Source: Filosporella fistucella (lineage: Eukaryota; Ascomycota; Leotiomycetes; Helotiales). Taken from it: 64,000 nucleotides of DNA. A program made the translations under genes and the position numbers. The DNA is taken from the NCBI GenBank assembly GCA_030077755.1, contig JAQJZZ010000008.1:1426001-1490000 (forward strand). Reading direction: 5' to 3'. The notes beneath the pieces were generated by a model. That model worked only from the letters and a program-made list of their open reading frames with translations, had not been told where the DNA came from and made no database searches. Of this stretch, positions 46,501-58,231 are shown piece after piece; position 1 is the first letter of the stretch, and each line of letters starts with the position of its first letter.

Positions 46501-48084
46501 AATGAGGAGTTTTGAACTTACCGATGCTGGGAAGCATGGAACATACATATCGGTAAGAAGTTCATTATTGGTTGGCATTCTTCCAAGGCCTTGCTGAAGG
46601 GTCCTGCCATTCTCTACGAGCTCTTCTAGGCTGTATTGCTCATCCTTTGCTCTCTTTCGGGTAGGAGTATCAGAGAGCCACGTTGCTGCAATTTCATGCA
46701 AAGTTTCCTGGTCCATATTCTAGTGGCCTACTCTGTTTTCCTCGTCGGTGAGATTGGGCAATGGGATATCTGAAATTGGTCAGAGAAACTATGAGAGAAA
46801 GAATGATCGTCGAACTCCCTACCATTGAGCTCAATACGGCCATTATCAAACTGAAGAGACTTCACTTTGCCAAAGGCAGAGTATAAGCGGCACCTTCATG
46901 GGTAAGTTTGACCCGATATGAGCTGTTCTCCTTGACCTCCTCATTATCTTGAGGAACCCTGACGATGCTCCAGTCCTCTGCCACAACCAACATATCATTG
47001 AAATCCTCCTCAACGTGCCGCATAGCCCAAAAGCGCTTAGGGTTTGAACTCACACCTTCCTTGGGTAGATTCGCGTCATCGCAGAAAACGCGGAAAACCT
47101 TTTCTACAAAGACCGCGAAGTAAAGCATTAAGTGGAACCGGGAGGGTCGTACAAGATCACTAAATATGTTCTCCAAATATTCAATCCATACAGTACTGTG
47201 ACGAAAATTCTCTTTTTCGAACAGTGTGGTAAGTGATGACCCTACTAGAACCTTGAGAATTTTAGCAGCGGGCATGTCCTTTTTGATACGTTCGGCAAAT
47301 GATTTCTCCTTGTACTTCTGAGCGTATGTATACAGTGTCTCCTATATATAGTCCATGGCGAGTGGCTAGTTATCAGTCTCATCGGGAGCAAGGTTTGTGA
47401 TGTCCACGAATGCAAGAATAACTGAAGGGTGAACGGGTTTGATGGACGATCCTGGTTTTGTGACAGGATGTTTCTTCTTCTTCTTTGGCGCCTTGTTCTT
47501 CTGATCCGTAAGTTCCGCTAAAGGACGTCTTAGAGTCTGGCCGGGCCAGGTGAAGAGTGTAGGCTTGCCATCCCCCATCTCAAGGCTTGGATATTCAATC
47601 GCGGGTCCTATGGATACTCTGCGGACAGGTCAGTGGTGATCATGAAGCCAACCCCCCACTCGTTTCATTATCGAAACAATATGGGTGCATACCGATCAGG
47701 ATAACCGTCATCGCCTATCTTGAAGGCAAAAGTTGGCTTGCCATTTGAACCAAGTATTTGCAGAGGTGGAATCTCACGTTTGTCTCTGCTGATGAAGACT
47801 GGAATGACTTGAGTTGCAAATACCCCCACACGTTGCTAGGCTTCAGGCATATTCGGAGTCCTATTAGATAGTCTTGTAATGTCTCTACCAAGTCTGAACT
47901 GCTGCTTCTCATTAGGAATGGTCATGGGGGACGCAATCAGCAGTTCGAAGATATGCGTGAGATCCATATTAACAGTGATTATGTCCTTGAATGCCCCATC
48001 TTTGAAGTCCATCAGCAGTCTGAATACCTCCTTCATCATAGAAGAGAGGAAGGTCGAAAGGACCTCTTCTGGAGTTTGCGGCAT
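46501..48084 (-). pseudogene. Fragmented gene of unknown family
   Basis: Several well-formed pieces appear on the minus strand but do not chain cleanly. The first starts MPQTPEEVLSTF at 48084, and runs through a plausible intron (about 47830-47882) into VIPVFISRDKREIPPLQILG and FKIGDDGYPDR. Another splice leads to GDGKPTLFTWPGQTLRRPLA, then a lysine-rich KAPKKKKKHPVTKPG. A second block has KKDMPAAKILKVLVGSSL and KRFWAMRHVEEDFNDMLVVA, and it stops at 46862. Its likely continuation, KSLQFDNGRIELN, lies in another frame. A fourth frame starts MDQETLHEIAATWL (46498-46716). At least one join needs a donor I cannot see and one a frame change. This could be a decayed gene, or an expressed one with unusual splicing. 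No family was recognised. Confidence 0.45.
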
Positions 48085-49221
48085 TGTGAAGAAGATGCTG
48101 AAGAGAAGTCAGAGACAAGACAGCATCTCGGGGAAAACGCTCACCTTTCCTATAAGGCCCTGTGACTTGGCTTGAGATCTGGCTTCGGTATCGATTGTTG
48201 GTTCGAATGTTTTTGCATGCGCCTCTGAGAAGTATTTGTTGCTTGGGGAGAGTTGGTGTGAAAGGACGTGGAAGATTGTCGAGCGGATGCGTTGAGGAAG
48301 GAGCCACCCTGACGGGGTCGATACCTGGTTGCCTCACCGTACAGCACGACAGATCATGAAATTCACTTCTGGCTATAATAAAGAGTTGGTCTGGACTAGA
48401 ACGGATCAACAAAAGAACAGCCAACATGAAACAGGAGACAGAATTCTGGAAAGGTCCCATTGGCAACCCTGTACCCAGCATTGCTTTGATATAACCGGTC
48501 TTAATTGAGAAGTAGACAATTGGGACATCGGAATGAACCGTGAACACGAAAAAGGCAGGTTATGGATGCCCAACTTCTCCGATTCAAACTGGTACTCCAT
48601 TGATGTTGCCGAGTACTTCTACACTGGCAATTCTCCCATTATACTTTGAGATCGTGTGATTAATCTCAACTTAGATACAGAGATTCTAGACGTGAATATG
48701 CTGGCTGCTGCTCAAATAATTGGAAGTCCTGGTGTGACTACTAGAAACTTCCACCCTACGTCAAGTGTGAAATCGAATTTGCAAGTTGCACCAGAGCGAA
48801 CTAAAATCTCGACACTTAGGAAAATCAAGGGAGAAATTAAGGACGAGCTAGCATTTCAGAGAACCACAACAAGAAGGCTATCATATCGGGACTGAGAACT
48901 CAGACACACTGCAGAGCATAAGGAAACTGTGTGTCTGTCGAAGATATCGTGGATCTCATTTCGAGATTCCTAATGGCGTGGTGGAAAGATCCTACGAAGG
49001 AAAAACAAAAAGAATCCGATTTTCACATTCGAATATAACAACAGAATACTCAACAAACGCTTTCTATGCCAGCCTAACCTCGTGAGTAACGAGAGGTTAC
49101 TTGCGCCATATGTCCATAAGTCCAACGCCAGACATGCTCCTCCCTAGAACGACCATCAAGAAGCAACCATACAAAGTGAAGTTGTAGCCAAAGCACATCA
49201 TGGGGCGCTCAAACCAGCCTC
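48085..49221. other. Intergenic with a possible BTB remnant
   Basis: 1.14 kb. At about 48590-48740 (+) the frame reads DVAEYFYTGNSP, then a TGA, then LDTEILDVNMLAAAQII, which has the look of the second half of a BTB/POZ domain broken by a stop codon. On the minus strand at about 48500-48547 the frame reads FTVHSDVPIVYF, recalling a BTB start. Both could be chance. The rest holds promoters and ends of neighbouring genes. Confidence 0.35.
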
Positions 49222-50611
49222 TTATATCTGACGAGTGAGCTCTCCCCCTTCCACTTGCCCATTTTCCAACGCATCCATGTCGACCTCTTCATCTTCATCT
49301 TCTTCTGTTGATCCTTCCGCTTCAACCTCTTCCTCATCATCCTTGAACCCGCTCTCAATTTCCAGCTTTCTTAGCCGTTTCCGCATATCATCTCTTTGCA
49401 CGTTTTGCCATCTTATTAGTGTTGCTGGTGCATGAACTTTGAAACCATAGATCCGAGGTACATATCTATCATAGCTTTTAGATGGAATCAAAGCTGGATA
49501 GACTTGAAAGATGATATTGTGGAAGGATGTGCCGAAATAGGCACCATCAATGGCTGAATGACGAGAGGATTTTGGATTGTAGATATCCTCACACTTCGCA
49601 CAGTACAACTTTACGGCTTTGACGTTCGGATTATCGGATTGCCCCATAGGTAACAATGGGTGAGATTTGCACATTACACGAGGGCATTTTCCGAAATCTG
49701 CCTTCTTGTACTTTTCCAACTGAAATGTATAGTCAGCTTCATGGCATCTTAATCTGCGTGAGATCCTTTACCATCTTGGCCAAGCCTCTAGTCGTAACGA
49801 TGTACCTTGCATGAACTAAACCATACAGGTGTCTGGCCGACTTCTCAATCGTCTCTCTCATCTCGTCATCACAATCTAGATCGAACACATCGGTCACCAA
49901 ATCCAGGGCGTATTGGTAATATTGAACCTCAGTATTCAACCCAGTAAGGTTGAATCGGTCGGTCAGATAGTCTTCGTCGATTTCGCAGAAATATTCGTTA
50001 CCTCTGGAGGATATGAACTAAAATCGCAGAAGTTAGCATATTATATCCCATGACCTTGAAATGTGCAAAATCATCCAACTGTTCGTGTCTGCAGGCTTTA
50101 CACCAACCCTACGCATCAGGATTCCTCGTGGAAGCTCTAGATCTCCAGCGTGTGCTATGCTGTCCTCCCCACTCGAGAATGGCGGTATGCTCACAGTCTG
50201 GAAGTTCATCTTGTTGTTCATTGTGTATTGACTGTGACGAGTGGTGATATGGCAGCTGGTGTCTGCCGCCAATTTTCACTCGTAGAAAATGTTTGCGATG
50301 GGTGCGAGAGGAAGTAGGCGTCGAGAAAGATGGAGAAGTGAATTGAAAATTCGAGGGTGAACGGAGGGGTTCACCATCGTGTGTCTCATTGCCGCTGGCA
50401 AGCGGACAAAGATATGTAAGGCGCGCTCGTCCTAGGCATAATGTATCTGGCCATCGTGCCTTCTCTGCACACTGCATTTTCCTGCCGCCTCCCTCCCTCG
50501 GTCCCCAAACCATGGCGCGCGGCGCATAAACATAATAGAAAGGCAAATGCTTACCCAATCTCTCCAATAGCTGGTGTAATCACTATCAGTCTCGCTGTTA
50601 AAGTCATCCAT
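49222..50611 (-). CDS. CKB1: Casein kinase II regulatory (beta) subunit
   Basis: Three exons: 50555-50611, 49772-50017 and 49222-49719, encoding 266 residues. The beta subunit dimerises and tunes the CK2 tetramer. The start MDDFNSETDSDYTSYWRDW joins after a 537-base intron to FISSRGNEYFCEIDEDYLTD, the canonical family opening. Then come LYGLVHARYIVTTRGLAKM and the zinc-binding cysteines in CPRVMC..LYCAKC, which form the dimer interface. YFGTSFHNIIFQVYP and RIYGFKVH follow. The C-terminus is very acidic (EGSTEEDEDEEVDMDALENG). The first intron is far longer than the local norm of about 50-60 bases. The ATG at 50611 matches family starts; an in-frame ATG lies just upstream. Confidence 0.96.
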
Positions 50612-51068
50612 TTTCGCGTTGGCCTTCAGCATGTGCTCAAGAGGCACTTGCCAAGGTGCAGTCAACGTCGGTCGTTGAAGTGTAGGAGGGGCTCGAGGCT
50701 GGTGTTGATAAATGATGGTGAGGCTCAGTCAGAAGCGAAACGGAGGGGTATTTTTTAGCGCGACTCTTTGTTGTCAGGCTAGTACCCCCTTTTATCTTCA
50801 GCTGATTGTGGACGATCGCGAATATTTCTTTTTCAAAAAGGATTTTTATTTCCATTTCATGAATAAGCTCACATATGACTTTCAGAGTTCATTTGCACGG
50901 CTCCAATATTTTGTTTGGTGACAATCTATATGCCCACTAGATGCCAGAGATTTGCGCAGCTTGTAACGATTCATTTACGGAGTATTCAGTTAACACCATT
51001 TGTTTTCAAATCCATGGCCCTCAATAATTCCTATCCTGTAACGCCCAGAATGCCGCAAAATCCAAAGC
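50612..51068. promoter_or_regulatory. CKB1 promoter and RIC1 3' region
   Basis: 457 bases between the CKB1 start and the RIC1 stop, both on the minus strand. No reading frame shows family features. Confidence 0.5.
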
Positions 51069-54000
51069 TTATCCTACGATACCGTTGTGTGTTGAAAAAT
51101 AGTCTGCAGCACCATTGTCTCTCGGGCTTCGAGTGCTTACACTGCTCCCTTCATCGTAATCACTGCTTTCGTCACCTGTAGATTCAGTGTTCCTGTGGCT
51201 TACGGGCCTTGGTACTTTCAATCTCGATCCCTCAAATAGGAAACTTTTGTTCTCTCGCTCATCCTTCGGACTTCTAAGATTCACCATCTCTAGAGCTTCC
51301 ATCAAAGTCGCGCCAGATTCATCTAAGGCTGTTAAGAAGCGAGCAAGTTCCTTGCATAGTTCCCAGTCCTCTTCGTCTTTAGCCCGCGAGAGTAATCGAA
51401 CCAGCTGCTCAGAGCTTGAACTCAATTCTTCAAAAGTGTGAAGAATGAGTAGATAGCCTCCTGCAGTCTTCAAGGAACCTCTTTGTAGCGATTCTTCAAA
51501 GAGTTCCTGGGGCGGTGGTAGATATGTGAATAATGTCCGCCACGATCTAACCTCGGTTTTCCGAGTGCATTGTACAACTATATCGAGGTATTGCGGAAAC
51601 GATGATAAAAATGAAAGCACTCCAGGTAATAAAGCATTCTCTGGTGTTGGTGGGTTGTCAACTTCCTCGTCTAAGACGTTGTGGAGAAGTATCTCTAGAG
51701 AGTGTGCAAAATATTCTAAATTTTGGTACCGATGCGCGAGGTGCAAGGCGGCGGAGGAATCAAATCGAGCCAAATGAAATCTAAGGACCTGGGGAATGAA
51801 CAAGTGAGTCTACATATTTGTTAGTGGGGAGCATCTGTCCTTGGTGGAGTGACATACCCTGATTGTAAATCTAAAGAAAGAAAAGTTGACGTCACGGCGC
51901 TGTATAAGGTCGGGTTCGAGGCCTAGAAGTATTCCTTTGCCTTGCAAGACTGACAATGGATAGAAGTCGACTGGTATTGTTACCATGGGTGGGAGTTCAC
52001 GAGCCAGCTCCGATGGGGCAGAACGCAGCACATCCTGCACATCTGTCCACAATTTGATATCGTTACCTTCAAAAAGCCACAAAGAATCTTTAAGTCCATT
52101 GCCTTCGTCGCCAGCATCGCTGTTGGGTGTTTGGAGTGTCTCTGAAGTCGGTAGGAATTTCGAGAGCGGCATGTCCCTCATGAGGGCATAGTACTCAACA
52201 TTCTGTGCGATGACACGCATATCGTATTTGAGTCTCCGTTCTTCGTTGAGTGATGGTTGAAGAAGGACCAGCTTACCATCCACGAGGAAGAGTACCGTGG
52301 CAACTACTACATCTTGAGATGGGTCTCCTTCGAGTAGTTGATCGTCCGGAAGAATCCAACTCATGCCCCGAACACGGGCGGGGGACCTTACTATTCCATG
52401 GAACGCTATTTGGCCGACCTGAACCAGTTTCACGACTCCGGACGCAGCTGTAAAGACATAATGATAGAGCAAGTTGTCATACGTATACACCAGCAAAGAG
52501 TCTTCACCTGATGCTGTTATAAGGACGACTGGTGCAGGTAGCGTTTCTACATGTAACACAAGCGAGTTGTCCAATGCCGCTTCTCTAGAATAGAGACGCA
52601 GCTCAAACGATTCACCTGCTTCAATAGCAGCGACGAGAATGTGTTGATGCCAACACATTCCACCTCGTACTTGGAATTCGTTTTCCATGTTCTCATTGAC
52701 AAATGTTTTCCACCTGCCGCTGTTCATACTGTAATGTGCGAGGCCACGGCGACCCGCAACCGCAACATATCTGCCATCAGGTGATATGATGGAACACCGC
52801 ATGGGCCACTGGTCCACTAGATAGCTGGATGGAATTTGGGCAATGTGCCATAGAGAAGATTCTGCTGATATACTTGTCAAATCTGGAAGATCGTAGCCCC
52901 GGTATACCATTATATTTGAGGTTGTTTGCAACAGAGTCCGCGAGATATTTGCGGAGGCATAACAACCAGTAATAGCACTTCGAGCCATTTCAAGCGTCCA
53001 AATTCGGTCATCTTGTTGGCCGATGAGTAGAATTTCGGACCCTCCACCCAACCAGGTAGCTTCTTTGACACCTTCCAGCCAACCTTCTTCGTGGTCTTCT
53101 GCGATCCTTCTGTCGATTCCAAAGCTTGTCGCCCCAGGCTTTCCAAAAACACTCCATGTCGCCCACCCATTTTCAAAGCCAGCAAAGAGACAATAACCGT
53201 CTGGGGAATAAGTCAAGCAAGTTAAGCGACCGGATGATTGAGATGAAACCGAGGCTTTTTGGGTATGGGATGGGGGAATGTTACCAACGTAGTCTCGGGC
53301 TGTGTAGATCTGGATTGTACCATCAGAACAGCCGATGGCGATAAGAGAAAACCTGGCATTTATGGCAGCTTTAATTGCATGAGATGCAAGAGTCTGGGGA
53401 TTGTGAAAGCAATAGCCCCTAAAAAGCTTCTGTGGAGAACCTTCTTCCTTCGCACCATTCAGCCTTTGAACAGCATATGCTCTTCCATCACTTGTAATCC
53501 AGGTAGATAAATTCATCGGCCGATCATGAATCATTTCTGTGACGGTCGTCTTTTTTGGCAGCCAATCCATACGGCTGAAAAGTTCTGTACTTGTTTGATT
53601 CCCAGCACTGTCTGGTGTCCATCGAATACACTGAACTGCTGCCGGCTTTTGAGTCGCGACTACCAGCTCCTCGTCCAGTGCCAATGCTTTCCCAATCCCA
53701 GCGTCAACCTTTATAACCATGCGAAAACGAACGCTGACTTCCCGGACTCCACCACCCTCACCGGGACCCCACAGAATTCTATCTCCGCCCTGATTTCTAG
53801 CCCCACTGAAATTACTATGCCTCCGCGTTTGACCGCTGGTATGGCTCGAAAAGTGAGGCCGGTATACGCGCGCATCTGGATCCGTCGCTAAGGTGTAAGT
53901 GACCAAATATCCTGAAGTGGTTTGAACCACGAAAATTGCAGAGTCTGGTCGGACGAGCAGGGAAACATTAGGTCCATAGGTGCTCAATGACTTTCTGGAA

Positions 54001-54472
54001 CGTATAACCACGGCAAGAATAGCTGTAGGCTAGAGAGCAGTTAGAAGATGAGTTTACACCGGGTTTCGTATCATACCTTGGTCTGCCAGATTGTCAATGA
54101 AGTGGAGGTTATCACAGCAAAAAGGTGCCCGGTTCGAGATATTTTGAGTGACAAAAGAGGTTCCTGGTCGGCAGAACCAGACACATGCGATTCATGCCCA
54201 GAAAATCGAGAGGGGAATCGTCTCTGACCATCGTGCTCAACCGGCTGTATTCCAGGTGTTATTGGGGTTGGCGGTGGTGATAGTGCTGAACTGGCCTCGT
54301 TCTCGTCATCTCCTCTATTTTCAGATGTACTGCTTGGAGCCTCGAGGAGAGAGCCGCTCCCTTCTGTTGTCTCTCGGGATTCAGCGTCATCATCGGATTC
54401 GACAAATCGATCTTTGGACACTTTGCGGTTGCTTGCTGCATAAACTCTGGGAGCTCCAATCGGCCAGTACAT
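51069..54472 (-). CDS. RIC1: Ric1, subunit of the Rgp1-Ric1 exchange factor for Rab6/Ypt6
   Basis: Three exons: 54077-54472, 51858-54029 and 51069-51809, encoding 1,102 residues. Ric1 with Rgp1 activates Ypt6/Rab6 at the late Golgi. The N-terminal half is WD40-like and begins MYWPIGAPRVYAASN. The opening beta strands include SLKISRTGHLFAVITSTSLTIWQTK. RSRKSLSTYGPNVSLLVRPD and VVIRSRKSLSTYGPN are rebuilt across the 54030-54076 intron. Further marks are YCLFAGFENGWATWSVFG and DGRYVAVAGRRGLAHYS. The C-terminal RIC1 domain has LRFHLARFDSSAALHLAHRY, and later ALDESGATLMEALEM. The start and length fit other fungal Ric1 proteins, about 1,050-1,150 residues. Confidence 0.93.
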
Positions 54473-54944
54473 GGCTGCGCGATACCCCCGGATTCTTCAT
54501 TCGTGTGGCTGCATGCCAACGTATTGGCACAGCAATGGGGAGTGAGCAGATGAAGCTCTTAAGAGTTAATGGATCTTGGACTTTATAAATGGTATTCGAC
54601 AAGCACCGGCAATCGGTGGCACGTTTAACCGACACCGTCCATCTATGCAGGGGTCTATCAAACGGCTTCCATCGTTGTTAACGATTTCATCAAGATTCAT
54701 CTGATACTATACAACCTTTTCGACGTGTTTAATCAACTCTAGGTTGAGAGGAGCATGTGCTAAGTCGTCAAATAGCTGTTGGTTATTCCTCTTACTGTTC
54801 TATTTTCGTTTCATAATTTATTCGCTCTGATTACTCTGACCATCTCAAAGATTGGCAGCCTCTGAACATCAAGGTCGCAAAGTGCAAGTTCTGTTCTCGT
54901 TCCATAGCTTCCTGGTCATACGTTTTGCTAGAGGTATCTTGAGA
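54473..54944. promoter_or_regulatory. Divergent promoter of RIC1 and the THO subunit 3 gene
   Basis: 472 bases between two divergent starts. It must carry both promoters; no binding site was recognised. The plus-strand frame is open from 54852, but the family start is at 54945. Confidence 0.5.
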
Positions 54945-56548
54945 ATGGCGCCAATACGAGTTCGTCAGAGCATCTCGAAGGAGAAAATTTCAGCTCATTT
55001 GGCCTCCCTTAAAACAGTTGCGTACCACGATCCACACGCTACGAGGGGAATTGCAGCTCACGGGTACGTTCTTGCTCCTTACATGATCAGGAGGTTTCAA
55101 CGTCAATTAAAATCCAGGAGATCCTCAATGCTGTCGACTTATTGGTCCAACGGGCGCTGGCACCTTAATGTGGTAAGACCAGCAAGCCCTCTCATGTATC
55201 TGCATTGCCAATTACCAAACTCATCTTTTTGTAAACCCATATTTCAAATCGCTAACAAGATTTAGCATTCGCTCTATTGCTTGGAATCCACTTGGAACCT
55301 TGGTTGCGACTGGATCAGCTGATAGAACGCTTCGAGTGTAAGCTGGGTTGATTCATTGAATCAGTAAATAGAAACTAACTTCCCAGGTGGAATCCAGACA
55401 GACAAAATGTGAAATACTCTACTGAGGTGCGTGTTTGAACTCTGGAATGAATCTACCTTCGCAATAAATCCGCCTTTTCGAACGTTGCTGATGATCAGTA
55501 GCTCAAAGGTCATGCATCGGCGATCGAGAAAGTTGCTTTCAATCCGGTCAAGGATGCTGAACTGTGCAGTGTCAGTAATGATGGAGTTGTCAAGTTCTGG
55601 GATGTCAGGACCAAGGCAGTCATCAACGAAGTTAAAGGACTCGGTGAAGCGGTCACATTGGCGTGGGCGCCCGATGGAGAGACTCTTCTAGTCGGGAACA
55701 AGGTCTGTAGCCTTATCCTGTCAAGCAGTCAGAGATGTCGCGACTTTGGATTGATCTGTCTTAGGCGAATGTTATATTTGTGCTATCGCCCACACAGCCA
55801 GAACCGCTTACTTCTCATCAACAACCTGTTGGTACCAATCAAATATCGTTTTGTTATAGTGGAAAGAAGATATTCGTTGCAACCGAAGAAGGTCGTGTAC
55901 ACATTCTGTCATATCCAGAATTTGAGCCGGTGTTCTACCAGAAGCAAGACCCTCCTGTACCATTCACCCTCAAAGGCCACACATCAGCCTGTCTATCTCT
56001 CGAGATGCAGCCTACAGCACGGCTTTTGGCGACTGGAGGGTCGGATTCTATCATAGGTCAGTTGATAGCTATTCTCAGTGTTGAAAATCCTTGTATCATA
56101 AAAACGAAGCCGTGGTGCCCAAATTATTTCTACGAAAAGTGCTGATTTTATCTTAAGCATTGTGGGATACAACAGATTGGATCTGTCAGAGGACTTTGAC
56201 AGAGATACCCGGCCCAGTCAAGAGTCTCAGCTTCAGCTTCGATGGAAGTTATATCGTTGGTGGAAGCGAAGATGGATCTGGACTTGAAATTGCTCATGCT
56301 GAAACCGGAGAATACGTTCACAGCCTCAAAACCTCTGGGCCATGTCCAGTTGTCGCAGTATGTCACCCACTTCTACCTTGCTCCCCGGTCAGGACAACTC
56401 CATGGTCCCCTAGAACTTCGCTTTCGTAGGCTCGCCTCCTAGAATATAGTATGCTAACTATACCAAGTGGCATCCAAGCAGATACTGGCTAGCTTACACG
56501 GATCTCGGCATGTTAAAGATTATTGGGGTTGATCCAGAGAGGAAATAG
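54945..56548 (+). CDS. THO complex subunit 3 (Tho3/THOC3/Tex1), WD40 protein
   Basis: Seven exons: 54945-55063, 55266-55337, 55387-55426, 55502-55702, 55765-56056, 56158-56357 and 56468-56548, encoding 334 residues. THO couples transcription elongation with mRNA packaging and export. The start MAPIRVRQSISKEKISAHLA gives a short N-terminal helix. WD40 blades follow: HGIRSIAWNPLGTLVATGSA, DRTLRVWNPDRQNVKYSTE, LKGHASAIEKVAFNPVKDAE, VKFWDVRTKAV and KGHTSACLSLEMQPTARLLA. The last includes SDSIIALWDTTDW. It ends VAWHPSRYWLAYTDLGMLK, with short terminal exons. Each exon join restores a WD repeat. The 202-base first intron (55064-55265) is unusually long for this gene. Confidence 0.95.
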
Positions 56549-58231
56549 ACCAACACTATGTCTTTTCGCAACAGAAAATTTTGTGTGTACGAGTGTAAGT
56601 TATACGAAGAGGTCCATGTTCAGAAATTGTGTTCATGATTCATGGAAAAGGAAGTATGTAACTCAGGAACTGAAGTTGTTGATAATGGACTTTTCAAGAT
56701 CTCAGAACTATTAGTCGTTGTCTCGAAGAACACAGACGAGACAAGTAGACGATTCTAGTCACTCAGGCCACCGATGGCGGTTTGATTTGAGCTACCGACA
56801 CGCTACAAACAAGGGGCCTCGATTATTTTCTTTTCCTCATTTTGGCCGACCCCGCACTTCATGTCTATATTTCATCAAGGCAAGATACTGAACTTCTCAC
56901 TGGCATGCGAGGTCACAAATACAAGACCTATATTCTGTCTCAAACTTTCAACTACTATTTCCATACGTGTTGTACCTAGGTATATTTATATGAAATCTGG
57001 TCATTTTCGCTTCGGAAAACGCATACCCATACCGGACTGAGAAGTACATTTTACATTCCGCTTTCGCTTGTTCAGGGGCTGGCGGCTTGCAAGGCAAACA
57101 CGTCTTGTTCAAGAGGACGTCACCAATCTCATTTTAAAGATGCATTGAGACACAAAGGGCAATAGAGATAAGGTGAGGGACACATGGCAGACGAGTCGGC
57201 TTAACAACAGGCCGACTCGTAGCGGCTGAGGATGAGTAATCAATATCTTTTTTCTTCACCGCCCGCAATGATTGGTAACATGGCACTCATTCACACCCCT
57301 CCAACAAGGCTGAACCACGATACTTGGGAAAATGGAGGGAAATAGCAGGGAGTCGTCCGGGACTTGACTTTGTCCCACACACCAACGAGACCAGCTTACG
57401 GAAGCATGCTCCACGAGTTTGCTGGTGCCTTGGGATGGGATGTTGTTTTCATCACAGGGTTCGAGGCCGAGAGGTGGTGGTGAGTTGGAGCGTTAGTTTG
57501 GGCTTGCATCTGAATCACTCTCGTTATGCAGAAGTCATGTCGAAGCTTCAAAGGGACAACCCCGGCAACCACTTCGCATGCAATGGCAATGGTTGCACCA
57601 CCTCCACTACGCGCACTTGGAATCTGCAACCAATTTTGATCGAATTTAAACACTGCCACAATCATCAGACCCTCATTTTTCCGCCCTGAGATCTTAAGCT
57701 TAACCTTCGCGTCTTTCTCCTCGTTGATCTCCCAGGCCATAATTTTTTTTATCGTTGCCAAAATCTTCCATCAGTCCGTGATTGAATCGGCGACCTGAAC
57801 CTTCTTTAGTTGTTCGCCGTTGAGATTGAGAAAGAGAGGCTCAAGCGTTGCCGTTAACGTTCTATTTTCGCACCCAGATCCAACCGGCCGGCCTTCCAAG
57901 CGAACACCGACTTTCCTGTACCTTATTTCACTTACACCTCCTTCTACGAAGTATTCTTCAACATCTCCTGCGGGAATGAACACATATCTGTCAAAAATCT
58001 TGGCCCTCGAGACTTAGATGAGCCACTCTGCAGCCACTGAGCTATCTCCGAACGTCCCTTTTCGCTGTCTGATACGCGGACTAAGTCCGTCGCGGGGAAA
58101 TCAGTCGCGGCACAGTCAATTCGAACGACCTGCGCCGAGTACAATTTTGTTATCACAACTCTAGTGAAGAAGGGATCTTACACTTGTAAGAGCACTGGAT
58201 CTCTCTGACCATACGGATCTCGCGATTTACT
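56549..58231. other. Intergenic upstream of the Zn2Cys6 regulator
   Basis: 1.68 kb. Two minus-strand frames, 57771-57983 (70 codons, with FIPAGDVEEYFVEGGVSEIR) and 57396-57761, are open but show no family features. The last 300 or so bases should be the regulator's promoter and leader. No tRNA or mobile element was found. Confidence 0.45.
57771..57983 (-). CDS. Short open frame, possible small gene
   Basis: 70 codons beginning MFIPAGDVEEYFVEGG, with a balanced composition (EIRYRKVGVRLEGRP, LEPLFLNLNGEQLKK). No partner exon or domain was recognised. It may be a chance frame. Confidence 0.2.
   Translation of the reverse strand: MFIPAGDVEEYFVEGGVSEIRYRKVGVRLEGRPVGSGCENRTLTATLEPLFLNLNGEQLKKVQVADSITD

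Noticed and set aside
58010..58130. A tRNA-like stretch on the minus strand with TAGCTCAGTGG
   Set aside because: An A-box-like sequence is present, but no B box (GTTCGANTC) occurs at the right distance downstream, and no cloverleaf folds by eye.
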